Shown piece after piece: positions 45,609 to 54,351 of a DNA stretch of 64,000 bases. This DNA is from CAVONB01 sp963697205 (GTDB taxonomy: Bacteria; Pseudomonadota; Alphaproteobacteria; Rhizobiales; Hyphomicrobiaceae). How positions within the stretch are numbered: position 1 is the stretch's first letter; every line of letters begins with the position of its first letter. The notes below the pieces were generated by a model. That model ran no database searches, was not told the DNA's origin, and worked only from the letters and a program-made list of their open reading frames with translations. The position numbers were made by a program, and so were the translations under genes. The stretch lies in assembly GCA_963697205.1 (NCBI GenBank), contig CAVONB010000011.1:124001-188000 (forward strand). Reading direction: 5' to 3'.

Positions 45609-47282
45609 CTACATCGCCGCATCACGTGGCGGGCGCGCAGGCACGGTCTCGACGTCGAGCGTCCGGTCGAGGTCTCGCGCCGCCAGGATCATGGCGCGTT
45701 CCGCCAGCGCCGTGATCGTGAGCAGCGGACTGACGCCGACCGAGCTGGGGATCGCCGCGCCGTCGCACACGTAGAGCCCGTCATGCACGCCCGTCGGCCC
45801 CTGCGAGGGATCGAACACCCGCCCGTCCGGCGCCACCACGCCATCCTGCGCTGTCTCGGCCATGCCACAGCCGCCCAGCGGATGCGCAATGACACGGTTG
45901 CCGCCGAACGCCCGCATCGCGAACGGGTTGTCGTGAAAAACGCCGCCCGCCTTCTCGATCATGGCCTTGACCTTGCGCTCGGAGCGGACGAACTCTGGCG
46001 CCGTGGAATAGCTGGGCCAGTCGACCATCACGCGGTCGCCGTGCAGGCTCAGTCGGCCGCCGGCGTCGTCGTGCGCGACCACGTAGAGCAGCTGCGTGCG
46101 GCTCATCTCGTTGCCGTAGATGCCGTCTTTGATCTGCCGCCACGCGGCGCGCACGTTGAGTTGCAAAAGATCCTTCAAGGGCGCGAGCGCGGCCATCATG
46201 GTCAGCATCGTGCCGTCGTGCACCCACAGCGGCCCGTCGGCGTCGGAAAGGTCGATCATCGCCATGCTGTGCGGCCCGACAGGCGGCACGCCGCGGGGCG
46301 CCTGCGAGGGAAAGCCGAGCGCGACGGCATTGACCGGTTGGCTGAGATCGCTCGCGATCACGAGGTCGTCGCCGTTCGCGGAGAAGTTCTGGCCGAGCCT
46401 TGACGACAGCGCCAGGCCCCGCTTCTGCGCGCGCAGCAAAAGCTCGTTCGTCCCCATCGTGCCGGCAGCGAGCACGATGATTCTCGCCGCCATCCGCCGC
46501 GTTCCGTGCCCGGTCGAAAGATCGCTGACATCGACCTCCCAGCCCGCGTCCGTCTTCGCGATGGCCTCCGCCCGGCTTTTGCAGAACACCGCCGCACCGT
46601 GATCCGCGGCGTCCGCGATGTAGGTGATGCCGACGGTATTCTTCGCGCCGACATTGCAGCCCGACCAGCAGTCGCCGCAATGCCGACAGGCATACTGCGT
46701 CACGCCCGCGGCGTTGAGGCCCGGCCGATGCGTGATGGTCATCGGCGGCAACTGCAAGTCGCGTCCCGCCGCTTCGGCCATCGCGCGCATGCCCGCGCAT
46801 TTCGCAAAGCGATCCGGATCCGGCACCGCAGCCACGCCCAGCATCGCCTCCGCGCGCTTCAGGCCCTCGAGCAGCAGCCCGTCGCCGATCACCGCATCCG
46901 GCCAGCCGGCACGGCGCAAGTGGTCGGGATCGGGGCGCAGTACAACGCCGGCGTTGATCAGCGAGCCGCCACCGAGCCCGGACGCACCGAACACGGTCAG
47001 CCCCTTGCCGACCGACAGCGTGTAAAGACCGGTTGGATCCCCGAGCATCGGCGCGCGGCCTGTCAGCCGCGTCTCTTTGCGCCGCGCCTTGGCGGTCGTT
47101 GGAAAGTCGCCGGGCCTGAGCTGCCGGCCCTGCTCCAACACGGCCACGCTAAACCCCATGCGGGCCAGCCGCGAGGCCGCCACGCCGCCGCCGTAGCCGG
47201 AGCCGATGACGAGGGCATCATAGGTCGGCTGGGCCTCGCCGACCGTCTTGTCTTGGACAACCATGGAACGCTCGATCCGCAT
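45609..47282 (-). CDS. GMC-type FAD-dependent oxidoreductase, cholesterol-oxidase-like
   Basis: 557 residues from ATG 47282 (ATG 47264 also possible). N-terminal FAD motif V-I-G-S-G-Y-G-G-G-V-A-A, G-A-S-G-L-G-G-G-S-L-I-N-A-G, and C-terminal H-P-L-G-G-C-G-M followed by V-C-D-G-A-A-I-P-S-S-V-G-V-S-P. A Cys cluster C-R-H-C-G-D-C-W-S-G-C-N-V-G-A-K-N-T resembles the ferredoxin-like cysteine segment seen in ChoD-type mycobacterial oxidoreductases. It probably oxidises a hydroxyl group of a sterol or other alcohol. There is no Tat signal. Same strand as the next three catabolic genes but 200 bases from them. Confidence 0.87.
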   Translation of the reverse strand: MRIERSMVVQDKTVGEAQPTYDALVIGSGYGGGVAASRLARMGFSVAVLEQGRQLRPGDFPTTAKARRKETRLTGRAPMLGDPTGLYTLSVGKGLTVFGASGLGGGSLINAGVVLRPDPDHLRRAGWPDAVIGDGLLLEGLKRAEAMLGVAAVPDPDRFAKCAGMRAMAEAAGRDLQLPPMTITHRPGLNAAGVTQYACRHCGDCWSGCNVGAKNTVGITYIADAADHGAAVFCKSRAEAIAKTDAGWEVDVSDLSTGHGTRRMAARIIVLAAGTMGTNELLLRAQKRGLALSSRLGQNFSANGDDLVIASDLSQPVNAVALGFPSQAPRGVPPVGPHSMAMIDLSDADGPLWVHDGTMLTMMAALAPLKDLLQLNVRAAWRQIKDGIYGNEMSRTQLLYVVAHDDAGGRLSLHGDRVMVDWPSYSTAPEFVRSERKVKAMIEKAGGVFHDNPFAMRAFGGNRVIAHPLGGCGMAETAQDGVVAPDGRVFDPSQGPTGVHDGLYVCDGAAIPSSVGVSPLLTITALAERAMILAARDLDRTLDVETVPARPPRDAAM

Positions 47283-47482
47283 CGAAAAGAGCCGTGCGCA
47301 ACCAATAGTTCAACCGCGCGCGATTGCCCACGGGTGTAGGGATATTTGCCTAATGGCCCCTTGCCGGCCCGGACATCGGCTGGAATATCCGCACACGGCG
47401 TGCTCAGACGAGTAGGATCGCCGGGTCGGATCGCGACGCCCGCCGCGAATGTCAGGGGCAGGCACGACACGCCATATGGCGC

Positions 47483-48586
47483 TCACCCCGCCAGCCGTCC
47501 CGGATTGCGCGCGACCATCAGCGGGCGCACCAGCTGGGCGAACCGCGTCGCCTCCACGTCGTGCAGGAAGCCCGACAGGCAGAACGAGTGGCAGCCCGCG
47601 TCGATGAACTGTTGCAGCGTGTCCGCGCACTGTTGCGGATTGCCCACCACGCAGATGCCGGCGCCGGGCCGCGCCCGCGCGAGCCCCGACCACAAGTGCG
47701 GCGCGATCAGGTCGCCCTTTTCCGCCCGCAACTCCTGCACGCGCCGGTTGGCGGCCGAGCCCGCGTAGTGCTCGCGGATATAGCGCTCGCGCTCCGCGCC
47801 GACGTTGGCGACCAGCGCGTCCGCTGCGGCCCACGCGTCGGCCTCGCGCTCCCGGCAGATCACCTGAAGCCGCATGCCGAAGCCGAGGGCCTCCTGTCGC
47901 CCGTGTCGCTCGGCCAGCGACCGCAGATGGCCGATGTTGTCGCGAACGCGCTCCACCGTGTCGCCCCAGAACAGATGCACGTCGGCATGTTTGGCCGAGA
48001 TCTCCGCCGCTTCCGCCGAGCCGCCGCCGAGGTAGAATTTCGGGTGCGGCTGCTGGTAGGGCAAGGGCACCAGCTCCGCGCCGGCCAGCGTGTAGTGCGT
48101 GCCGCTGTGGTGCACGGGCTTGCCGCCCGACGTCCACAGCGTCTTGAGGATGCCGACCTCCTCGTCCATCACCGCATAGCGTTCTTCCTTCGACAGTTTG
48201 ACGCCTTCGGCCTGGTTCTCCACCTCGCTCTGGCCCGCGATCAGGTTGACTGCGATGCGTCCCCGCGAGAGCTGGTCACACGTCGCGATCATCTTGGCGA
48301 GCAGCACCGGATGCACGTAGCTCGGCCGGGCGGCGACGAGCATGCGGATCCGCTGCGTCTGGCCGATCATCAGGGCCGCCGTCATCCACGCGTCCCAGCA
48401 TTGGTGGCCCACCGGGATCAGCATGTAGGAAAAGCCGGCATCCTCCGCCGCCTTGGCCACGCGCTGGAACATCTCCGGCCCGGCCGGCACCTTCAGCGGC
48501 GCGCCGTAGTCGTCGGTGTCGCCGCGTGTCGGCAGGAACCAGCCGAGCTCGATCGGGCGTTCAGCGTGCTGCGACGGCTCGGCCAT
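47483..48586 (-). CDS. LLM-class flavin-dependent monooxygenase, SsuD-like
   Basis: 367 residues. Luciferase-like TIM barrel of the alkanesulfonate-monooxygenase group: G-W-F-L-P-T-R-G-D, W-D-A-W-M-T-A-A-L-M-I-G-Q-T, R-I-A-V-N-L-I-A-G-Q-S and F-Y-L-G-G-G-S-A-E-A. It uses reduced FMN and oxygen; desulfonation of alkanesulfonates is the textbook reaction, but substrates vary. It is 24 bases after the enoyl-CoA hydratase gene and thus part of the CaiB/ECH/LLM operon. No ssuE-type reductase or sulfonate ABC transporter is adjacent. Confidence 0.88.
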   Translation of the reverse strand: MAEPSQHAERPIELGWFLPTRGDTDDYGAPLKVPAGPEMFQRVAKAAEDAGFSYMLIPVGHQCWDAWMTAALMIGQTQRIRMLVAARPSYVHPVLLAKMIATCDQLSRGRIAVNLIAGQSEVENQAEGVKLSKEERYAVMDEEVGILKTLWTSGGKPVHHSGTHYTLAGAELVPLPYQQPHPKFYLGGGSAEAAEISAKHADVHLFWGDTVERVRDNIGHLRSLAERHGRQEALGFGMRLQVICREREADAWAAADALVANVGAERERYIREHYAGSAANRRVQELRAEKGDLIAPHLWSGLARARPGAGICVVGNPQQCADTLQQFIDAGCHSFCLSGFLHDVEATRFAQLVRPLMVARNPGRLAG

Positions 48587-48610
48587 CCCCGGTCGTTGCT
48601 CCCTGTGCCC

Positions 48611-49417
48611 TCAAGTCCCCGAAAACTTCGGCTTGCGCTTTTCCATGAAGGCGCGGCGGCCTTCGATGTAGTCGTTGGAGGAGAAGCAGGCCGCCACCAT
48701 GCGGTCGAGCTTGGCGAGGTCGCGTTCCGTCGACGGTTTCGCGATTTCGCGCGCCGAGGCCTTGATCGCCGCGATCGTCAGCGGCGCGTTCTCCGCGATC
48801 ATCTCCGCCCAGTCCGCCACCGCCGTATCGATGTCCTCGCGCGGCACGACGCGGTTGACGAGGCCCATGTCGTAGGCCTCCTGCGCGGTCACCTGCCGCG
48901 CGGTGTAGAACAGCTCCATCGCGCGCGAAATGCCGACGATCTGCGCCAGCCGGTTGACGCCGACATAGCCGTAGCCGAGGCCGAGCTTGGCTGCCGGGAT
49001 GCCGAATTTGGCGTCCGCCGTGCACACCCTGAGATCGCAGCACACAGCGACGTTGGCGCCGCCGCCGATGCAGTAGCCCTGGATCTTCGCGATCGTCGGC
49101 TTGGGGAAATTGGCCAGCCGCTCGTAGGCCTTGGCCGATGTCGCGTTGTAGGTCTTGACCGCGTCCAGGCTCGCCCGCTCGCTCTCGAACTTGGAGATGT
49201 CGGCACCCGACACGAACGCCTTTCCGCCCGCGCCCGACACGATCAGCACGCGCACGTTCGGATTCTCGGCGAATTCCGCCAGCAGCGCCTCCAGCCGCTG
49301 CCACATCTCCAGCGACACCGCGTTGTGCTTGGCGGGGTTGTTGAAGATGATGTGACCGACCGCACCCGCGTGGCGCGCCAGCATCTTGTCTTCGCTACCC
49401 GTTGTCTCAGTGCTCAC
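48611..49417 (-). CDS. Enoyl-CoA hydratase/isomerase family protein
   Basis: 268 residues from GTG 49417, which overlaps the CoA-transferase stop by 4 bases and has AGAGGAG upstream. Crotonase features: N-N-P-A-K-H-N-A-V-S-L, oxyanion-hole A-F-V-S-G-A-D-I-S-K-F and I-Q-G-Y-C-I-G-G-G-A-N-V-A. The first catalytic Glu site of true hydratases is A-A-K-L-G-L-G-Y-G, without the usual glutamates, so the reaction may be other than simple hydration. Likely acts on an acyl-CoA made by the upstream CoA-transferase. Confidence 0.87.
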   Translation of the reverse strand: MSTETTGSEDKMLARHAGAVGHIIFNNPAKHNAVSLEMWQRLEALLAEFAENPNVRVLIVSGAGGKAFVSGADISKFESERASLDAVKTYNATSAKAYERLANFPKPTIAKIQGYCIGGGANVAVCCDLRVCTADAKFGIPAAKLGLGYGYVGVNRLAQIVGISRAMELFYTARQVTAQEAYDMGLVNRVVPREDIDTAVADWAEMIAENAPLTIAAIKASAREIAKPSTERDLAKLDRMVAACFSSNDYIEGRRAFMEKRKPKFSGT

Positions 49418-50670
49418 GACCTCGTGCTCCTCTTGGCTGCTGGCGTCTGGGTTTGCGATGAGGCGTCGGCGTCGTCCGTCTTGCGGATCGCGCCCGCCGC
49501 GCGCAACGCCGTGATCTCCTCGGCCGTGAAACCCGCCTCCGACAGCACCTCGTCCGTATGCTGGTCGAGCAGCGGCGGCGGCCGCTTGATCGTGCTCTTC
49601 GATCGGCTCATCATGATCGGCTGCGCCACGACCCGTGTCGCGCCCCGTTCCTGGCTCGCCATCTCGGCGGCGATGCCCAGGTGCTGGACCTGCGGGTTGG
49701 CGAACACCTCGTCGATGGTGCTGATCTCGCCGCACGGGATGCCCGTCTCATTGAGCTTGGCGATCCACGCCGCCGAGGTATCGTGCACCGTATGCGCCTC
49801 GATTGCCGCGTTGACGCCCTTGCGGTTCTTGGAACGCGAAGGCGGATCGGCAAAGTCGGGCGAGTCGAGCGCCGGATCGGCCAGCAGCGCCTTGAGCTTC
49901 AGCCACATCGGCTGGCCCGCGCAGGCGATGTTGATGTAGCCGTCCGAGGTCTTGAACACGCCGGTCGGAATGCTGGTCGGATGGTCGTTGCCCGCCTGCC
50001 CCGGCACCTCCTGATCCATCAGCCAGCGAGCGGCCTGGAAATCGAGCATGAAGATCTGCGCCTGCAGCAGCGAGGACTGTACCCATTGCCCCTTGCCCGA
50101 GCGCTCCCGCTCGATCAGCGCGAGCAGGATGCCTTGCGAGGTGAAGATGCCCGCTGTCAGATCAGCGACCGGGATGCCGACGCGCATCGGCCCGCGCCCG
50201 GGCTCGCCCGTGATGCTCATCAGCCCGCCCATGCCCTGCGCGATCTGATCGAAGCCCGGCCGGTCGCGGTAGGGCCCGTCCTGCCCGAAACCGGAAATCG
50301 AGGCATAGATGATGCGCGGGTTGATTGCGCTGATCGCGGCGTAGTCGATGCCGAGGCGTTTCTTCACGTCGGGCCGGTAGTTCTCGACGATCACATCCGC
50401 TTTGGCCGCGAGCCGTTTGAACGTCTCGACGCCTTTGGGATTCTTGAGGTTGAGCGTGATCGCGCGCTTGTTGCGATGCAGGTTCTGGAAATCCGGACCG
50501 TTGCGCGCGCCGCCGAGCCCACCCTTGGGGTCGGCTTCCGGCTCTTCGATCTTGATGACGTTGGCGCCCCAGTCGGCGAGCTGTCGCACGCACGTCGGGC
50601 CGGAACGGACCCGTGTGAGGTCGAGCACGGTCACGTGCGAAAGGATGTCGCTGGCAGGCTCGAAGGGCAT
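49414..50670 (-). CDS. CaiB/BaiF family CoA-transferase
   Basis: 418 residues from ATG 50670. Class III CoA-transferase motifs: V-L-D-L-T-R-V-R-S-G-P, Q-L-A-D-W-G-A-N-V-I-K-I-E, N-L-H-R-N-K-R-A-I-T-L-N-L-K, V-I-V-E-N-Y-R-P-D-V, S-G-F-G-Q-D-G-P-Y and R-P-G-F-D-Q-I-A-Q-G-M-G-G, whose Asp is the usual catalytic carboxylate. It moves CoA between carboxylic acids. It is first gene of the operon that continues with ECH (4-base overlap) and LLM monooxygenase. The C-terminal ~20 residues are Thr/Ser-rich. Confidence 0.92.
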   Translation of the reverse strand: MPFEPASDILSHVTVLDLTRVRSGPTCVRQLADWGANVIKIEEPEADPKGGLGGARNGPDFQNLHRNKRAITLNLKNPKGVETFKRLAAKADVIVENYRPDVKKRLGIDYAAISAINPRIIYASISGFGQDGPYRDRPGFDQIAQGMGGLMSITGEPGRGPMRVGIPVADLTAGIFTSQGILLALIERERSGKGQWVQSSLLQAQIFMLDFQAARWLMDQEVPGQAGNDHPTSIPTGVFKTSDGYINIACAGQPMWLKLKALLADPALDSPDFADPPSRSKNRKGVNAAIEAHTVHDTSAAWIAKLNETGIPCGEISTIDEVFANPQVQHLGIAAEMASQERGATRVVAQPIMMSRSKSTIKRPPPLLDQHTDEVLSEAGFTAEEITALRAAGAIRKTDDADASSQTQTPAAKRSTRS

Positions 50671-51032
50671 TCTGGATCCTCGAAAAGTGGGCAGGACACG
50701 GTCGCCGACCGCTCCAGGAATGATACGCTGGGTAGGCAGCCGCGACAATCGCGCTGGGGCGCCCGGAAAAGTCGCGGGGAGGGGCAGCCCTCGTGCCCGC
50801 CGTGCCCACACCACTCCGCGCCCGCCGCTTCCGCCGCCGGCCAGCCCCCCGCGCGCGCCGCCTCCGCATTGGCCGCCAGCGTCCCACGCGCTATGCATGA
50901 GCGTGGCGAGGTCGGCGGCCCGTCCTGCCTGATGCGGGGCCCGTGTCGCGGACATCGGGCCCGCCGGGACAGCCGCCGGATCTCCCCGCCGCTGCGGCGT
51001 CGCGGCGAGGACGGCCCAAAGGGAATGGTGTG
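50671..51032. other. Divergent intergenic region between CoA-transferase and Crp/Fnr gene
   Basis: 362 bases, very GC-rich. Open frames run through it on both strands but their composition is low-complexity and matches nothing. No convincing promoter, hairpin or RNA gene was found. Confidence 0.5.
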
Positions 51033-51698
51033 ATGCAGGACGCAAGCTGGCTGCAGCATTTCCCCGCCCTGGGCAGCCTCCCGGCTGCCATGCGCGAGCA
51101 GCTTGCCCGCGCCGGCCAGGTCGTCACGTTGCCGGCCGGCAGCCGCATTTTCGGACCCGGTCAGGCGCCTGAGAGCTACCTGCTGCTGCTCGACGGCTCC
51201 GTGCGTGTCCAGCAGGTCTCCGAGTCCGGCCGCGAGATCGTGCTCTACCGTGTCGCGGCCGGCCAGAGCTGCGCACTCACCACCGCCTGCCTGCTGGGCT
51301 ATGAGGACTACCCTGCCGAGGGCGTCGCAGAGACCGAGGTGCACGCCGTCGCCCTGCCACGCGCCACGTTCGATGCCCTGGTCGGCGCCTCCCCGCAGTT
51401 CCGGCGCTTTGTCTTCACCGCCTTCAGCCGGACCGTCACGGATCTGTGCCGGGTGATCGACGACGTCGCCTTCGCGCGCCTCGACCTGCGGCTCGCCCAC
51501 AAGCTGCTCGAGCTTTCGGCCGGCGGCGATCATCTGGCCGTCACGCAGGCCCAGCTCGCCGCCGAGCTCGGCAGCGCACGCGAGGTTGTCAGCCGCACCC
51601 TGTCGGAGTTCCAAAAGCGCGGCTGGATCGTCCAGGCGCGCGGCAGCCTCACGCTCGTCGACCGCGCGGCGCTCGAACGGCTCGCCTCCGCCCATTGA
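51033..51698 (+). CDS. Crp/Fnr-family transcriptional regulator
   Basis: 221 residues from ATG 51033. The N-terminal cyclic-nucleotide-like beta barrel (L-P-A-G-S-R-I-F-G-P-G-Q ... Y-L-L-L-L-D-G-S-V-R-V) is followed by a dimer helix and a winged HTH (V-T-Q-A-Q-L-A-A-E-L-G-S-A-R-E-V-V-S-R-T-L-S-E-F). Two Cys in the sensor half (S-C-A-L-T-T-A-C) and one near T-D-L-C could be redox or sulfide sensing; the FNR N-terminal Cys cluster is absent. It lies directly before the DUF2892/MBL/TauE genes, which it probably controls, perhaps in response to sulfide or persulfide. Confidence 0.88.
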   Translation: MQDASWLQHFPALGSLPAAMREQLARAGQVVTLPAGSRIFGPGQAPESYLLLLDGSVRVQQVSESGREIVLYRVAAGQSCALTTACLLGYEDYPAEGVAETEVHAVALPRATFDALVGASPQFRRFVFTAFSRTVTDLCRVIDDVAFARLDLRLAHKLLELSAGGDHLAVTQAQLAAELGSAREVVSRTLSEFQKRGWIVQARGSLTLVDRAALERLASAH

Positions 51699-51727
51699 CG
51701 GCCCATCAGGCGGCTGCTGCCGGTACG

Positions 51728-51740
51728 GTGACATAGTCAC
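51728..51740. promoter_or_regulatory. Perfect palindrome, candidate operator for the Crp/Fnr regulator
   Basis: GTGACATAGTCAC reads as GTGAC-ATA-GTCAC, a perfect inverted repeat about 60 bases upstream of the DUF2892 start and 30 after the regulator stop. GTGA-N5-TCAC is close to the CRP-type half-site but one base shorter in spacing. Its place between regulator and probable targets supports an operator. Confidence 0.5.
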
Positions 51741-51801
51741 AGACGCACGCGTTACAGGGGACTAGCTTACCGCCATTGATGAACTCACGGAGGAATGAGT
51801 C

Positions 51802-51990
51802 ATGACCCAGAATGTCGGCGGCATCGACCGCGTGCTGCGCATCATCGTCGGCCTGGCCCTGATCGCGCTTGTCTTCGTCGGCCCGCAGACCCCGTGGGGC
51901 TGGATCGGCATCGTACCACTGGCAACCGGCCTGATCGGCTGGTGCCCGCCCTATGCGATCTTCGGTTGGAGCACCTGCAAGCGGGCCTGA
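51802..51990 (+). CDS. DUF2892 (YgaP-like) inner-membrane protein
   Basis: 62 residues with GGAGG upstream. Two hydrophobic segments (about 11-25 and 32-48) end in W-C-P-P-Y-A-I-F-G-W-S-T-C-K, the Cys pair typical of DUF2892. The family often accompanies rhodanese, persulfide dioxygenase and sulfur permease genes, as here. Function is likely sulfur handling at the membrane; the mechanism is unknown. Confidence 0.88.
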   Translation: MTQNVGGIDRVLRIIVGLALIALVFVGPQTPWGWIGIVPLATGLIGWCPPYAIFGWSTCKRA

Positions 51991-52238
51991 TCGCGCGCGC
52001 ACGCAGCGGCCCTAGCCGAATGCAGCGCAAGGTGCCCTTGACGATGCCGGTGGCGGCCGGTGGCGGCCGGTGCGGATGGCTGCGCCGCTTCGGCGTTGTG
52101 CCCGATGACGCCGCCTCCGCGTTGATCGGGTTGGCCCCGCAGCGGCTGCATCACGCTTGGCCGCTGCAGGGTATGGCCGTCGATCCGCCGGTCCAGGTGA
52201 GCGGGAAGTCGAGCAAGGAAAATGGAGGCGCTGCGACG

Positions 52239-53124
52239 ATGACCAATCCGATCGACATGTCGGTCAAGCCCGAGGTCACGGCGTTCTTCGATCCCGAGAC
52301 CAACACGATCAGCTATATCGTGAAGGATCCAGGATCCTCGGCCTGCGCGATCGTCGATTCGGTCATGGACATCGACTACGCCGCCGGCCGCATCAGCTAC
52401 GCTTCCGCCGATCGCATCATCGATGCCGTGCGCAAGAACGGCCTCGACCGTGGAATGGCTGATCGAGACGCACGCCCACGCCGATCACCTGTCGGGCGCG
52501 CCCTATCTCCAGCGCGAGCTCGGCGGCAAGATCGGCATCGGCGAGAACATCAGGATGGTGCAGGATGTCTTCGGCAAGGTCTTCAACGAAGGCACCGAGT
52601 TCCAGCGCGACGGCAGCCAGTTCGATCGGCTGTTCAAGGACGGCGACCAATACGCGATCGGTGGTATGACGGCCTTCGTCATGCACACACCCGGCCACAC
52701 GCCGGCGTGCATGACCCACATCGTCGGGGACGCGGCCTTCGTCGGCGATACGCTCTTCATGCCCGATGGCGGCACCGCCCGCGCCGACTTCCCCGGCGGC
52801 GACGCGCGCGTCCTCTACCGCTCCATCAAGAAGGTGCTGGAATTGCCACCCGCCATGCGTCTCTTCATGTGCCACGACTACGCACCCGATGGCCGCGAGA
52901 TCCGCTGGGAGACGACCGTCGCCGAGGAGCGCACCGCCAACATCCACGTGCGCGACGGCGTCAGCGAGGACGAGTTCGTGGCCATGCGCGAGGCACGCGA
53001 CAAGACACTCGGCATGCCCCGGTTGATCATCCCTTCGCTTCAGGTCAACATTCGCGCCGGCCACCTGCCGGCGCCCGATAGCAGCGGCAAGCGCTTTCTC
53101 AAGGTGCCGCTCGATACGCTCTGA
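52239..53124 (+). CDS. MBL-fold persulfide-dioxygenase-like hydrolase (ETHE1/Blh type), one frameshift
   Basis: About 294 residues after correction, from ATG 52239 with GGAGG about 10 bases upstream. It begins V-T-A-F-F-D-P-E-T-N-T-I-S-Y-I-V. The metal motif is T-H-A-H-A-D-H-L, followed by H-T-P-G-H-T-P-A and V-G-D-T-L-F-M-P-D-G-G. C-H-D-Y near the end fits ETHE1/Blh proteins that oxidise glutathione persulfide. The frame changes at about 52447: removing one G in CTCGACC joins K-N-G-L to T-V-E-W-L-I-E-T-H. Both halves match the family without a gap, so an insertion error is likely. Confidence 0.87.
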
Positions 53125-53159
53125 CGCACGGATGGCGCGAACGGAAGGATGCCGCGGCG

Positions 53160-53939
53160 ATGTTGCAGGATGTGCTCGCGGTGATCTCCGGCTCCGCTGT
53201 CGGTTTCGTTCTGGGGCTGATCGGCGGCGGCGGATCCATCCTCGCGGTTCCGCTTCTTGTCTACGTCGTCGGCGTCCCGAGCCCGCACATGGCGATCGGC
53301 ACCAGCGCCATCGCGGTCGCCCTGAGCGCGGCCTCGAGCCTGGTCGGACATGCGCGCGCCGGCAATGTGCGCTGGCCCTGTGCGCTCGTGTTCACCGCTG
53401 TCGGCGCCGTCGGTGCTGCGATCGGCTCCACGCTCGGCAAGCGGTTCGACGGCCAGCGCCTGCTGATCCTGTTCGGCGTGCTGATGGTCGTCGTCGCGGT
53501 GTCCATGCTGCGGCGGCGGGCGGACGACGGCAGCCGGTTCGTGCGCCTGAGCCGGGAGACGGCGTCGCAGGTCGGATCGCGCCTCGCAGGCTTCGGTCTG
53601 GCAACCGGCACCCTGTCGGGCTTCTTCGGCATCGGCGGCGGCTTCCTCGTCGTGCCGGGTCTCGTCGCCGCCACCGGCATGCCCATGCTTAACGCCGTCG
53701 GCTCGTCTCTGGTCTCGGTCACCGCGTTCGGCCTGACCACGGCAACCAACTACGCCCTGTCCGGCCTGGTCGACTGGCGCCTCGTCGCCTTGTTCGTCGT
53801 GGGCGGCGTCGCCGGCAGCATGTTTGGCAGCCGGGCTGCCGGCCATTTGGCCACGCGTAAACGGCGCCTGACCGAAGTGTTCGCCGGTCTCGTCGCAACT
53901 GTCGGCCTCTACGTCATCGCCCGCGGCCTCCTTGGCTGA
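53160..53939 (+). CDS. TauE/SafE (TSUP) family sulfite/sulfur-anion permease
   Basis: 259 residues, about eight membrane segments, with the two repeated glycine motifs of the family: G-L-I-G-G-G-G-S-I-L-A-V-P-L and G-F-F-G-I-G-G-G-F-L-V-V-P. Inner-membrane exporter of sulfite or related anions. It starts 35 bases after the MBL gene; together they resemble the sulfide-oxidation operons controlled by BigR in other alphaproteobacteria, with a Crp/Fnr regulator in place of an ArsR-type one. Confidence 0.9.
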   Translation: MLQDVLAVISGSAVGFVLGLIGGGGSILAVPLLVYVVGVPSPHMAIGTSAIAVALSAASSLVGHARAGNVRWPCALVFTAVGAVGAAIGSTLGKRFDGQRLLILFGVLMVVVAVSMLRRRADDGSRFVRLSRETASQVGSRLAGFGLATGTLSGFFGIGGGFLVVPGLVAATGMPMLNAVGSSLVSVTAFGLTTATNYALSGLVDWRLVALFVVGGVAGSMFGSRAAGHLATRKRRLTEVFAGLVATVGLYVIARGLLG

Positions 53940-54351
53940 TACAACGCGGCACCCATGGCCGCGCGGCTGTCATGCGTTCATTGCATGGTTGGCCTGCGAT
54001 TAGTCCGCATCGCGATGTAGCGCACGCGGACAGATGCCGATAGACTGCGTTCAGGATGGTCGGTGTGCGGAGACCTGTCGGCGCGAGGTCGCAAAAATTG
54101 TATTAAAAATCAACGAGTTAGGTTGCATCGTGGAGTTTCATTTCTGCGCTTGGGCAAGGTTTTGTCTCCGCCCCGCCAGCCGGTGATACAGTAAAAGACC
54201 ACATGAATATTCCGCAATAATTGAAGAATCTTCCATCATTGTCGAACCCGATAAACACCTTCATCGCAAGACAGATTTTCCGACAACGTAAACCGCGAGA
54301 CGGTCTCTCCGCGGCGCCGCCTGCTGTTGGCATGTCGGCTGTAGAGGGGGG
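53940..54351. other. AT-richer intergenic leader before the RTX gene
   Basis: 412 bases, noticeably richer in A/T than the surrounding coding sequence, notably around 54090-54125 and 54180-54290. It holds a GAGGGGGG ribosome site just before the RTX start. A minus-strand frame (54118-55953) runs across it but is a shadow of the RTX gene. No RNA gene or transposon end was seen. Confidence 0.55.

Noticed and set aside
52010..52238. Upstream in-frame extension of the MBL gene containing a GGCGGCCGGT direct repeat
   Set aside because: Translation is not family-like; the ribosome site and homology both start at 52239.
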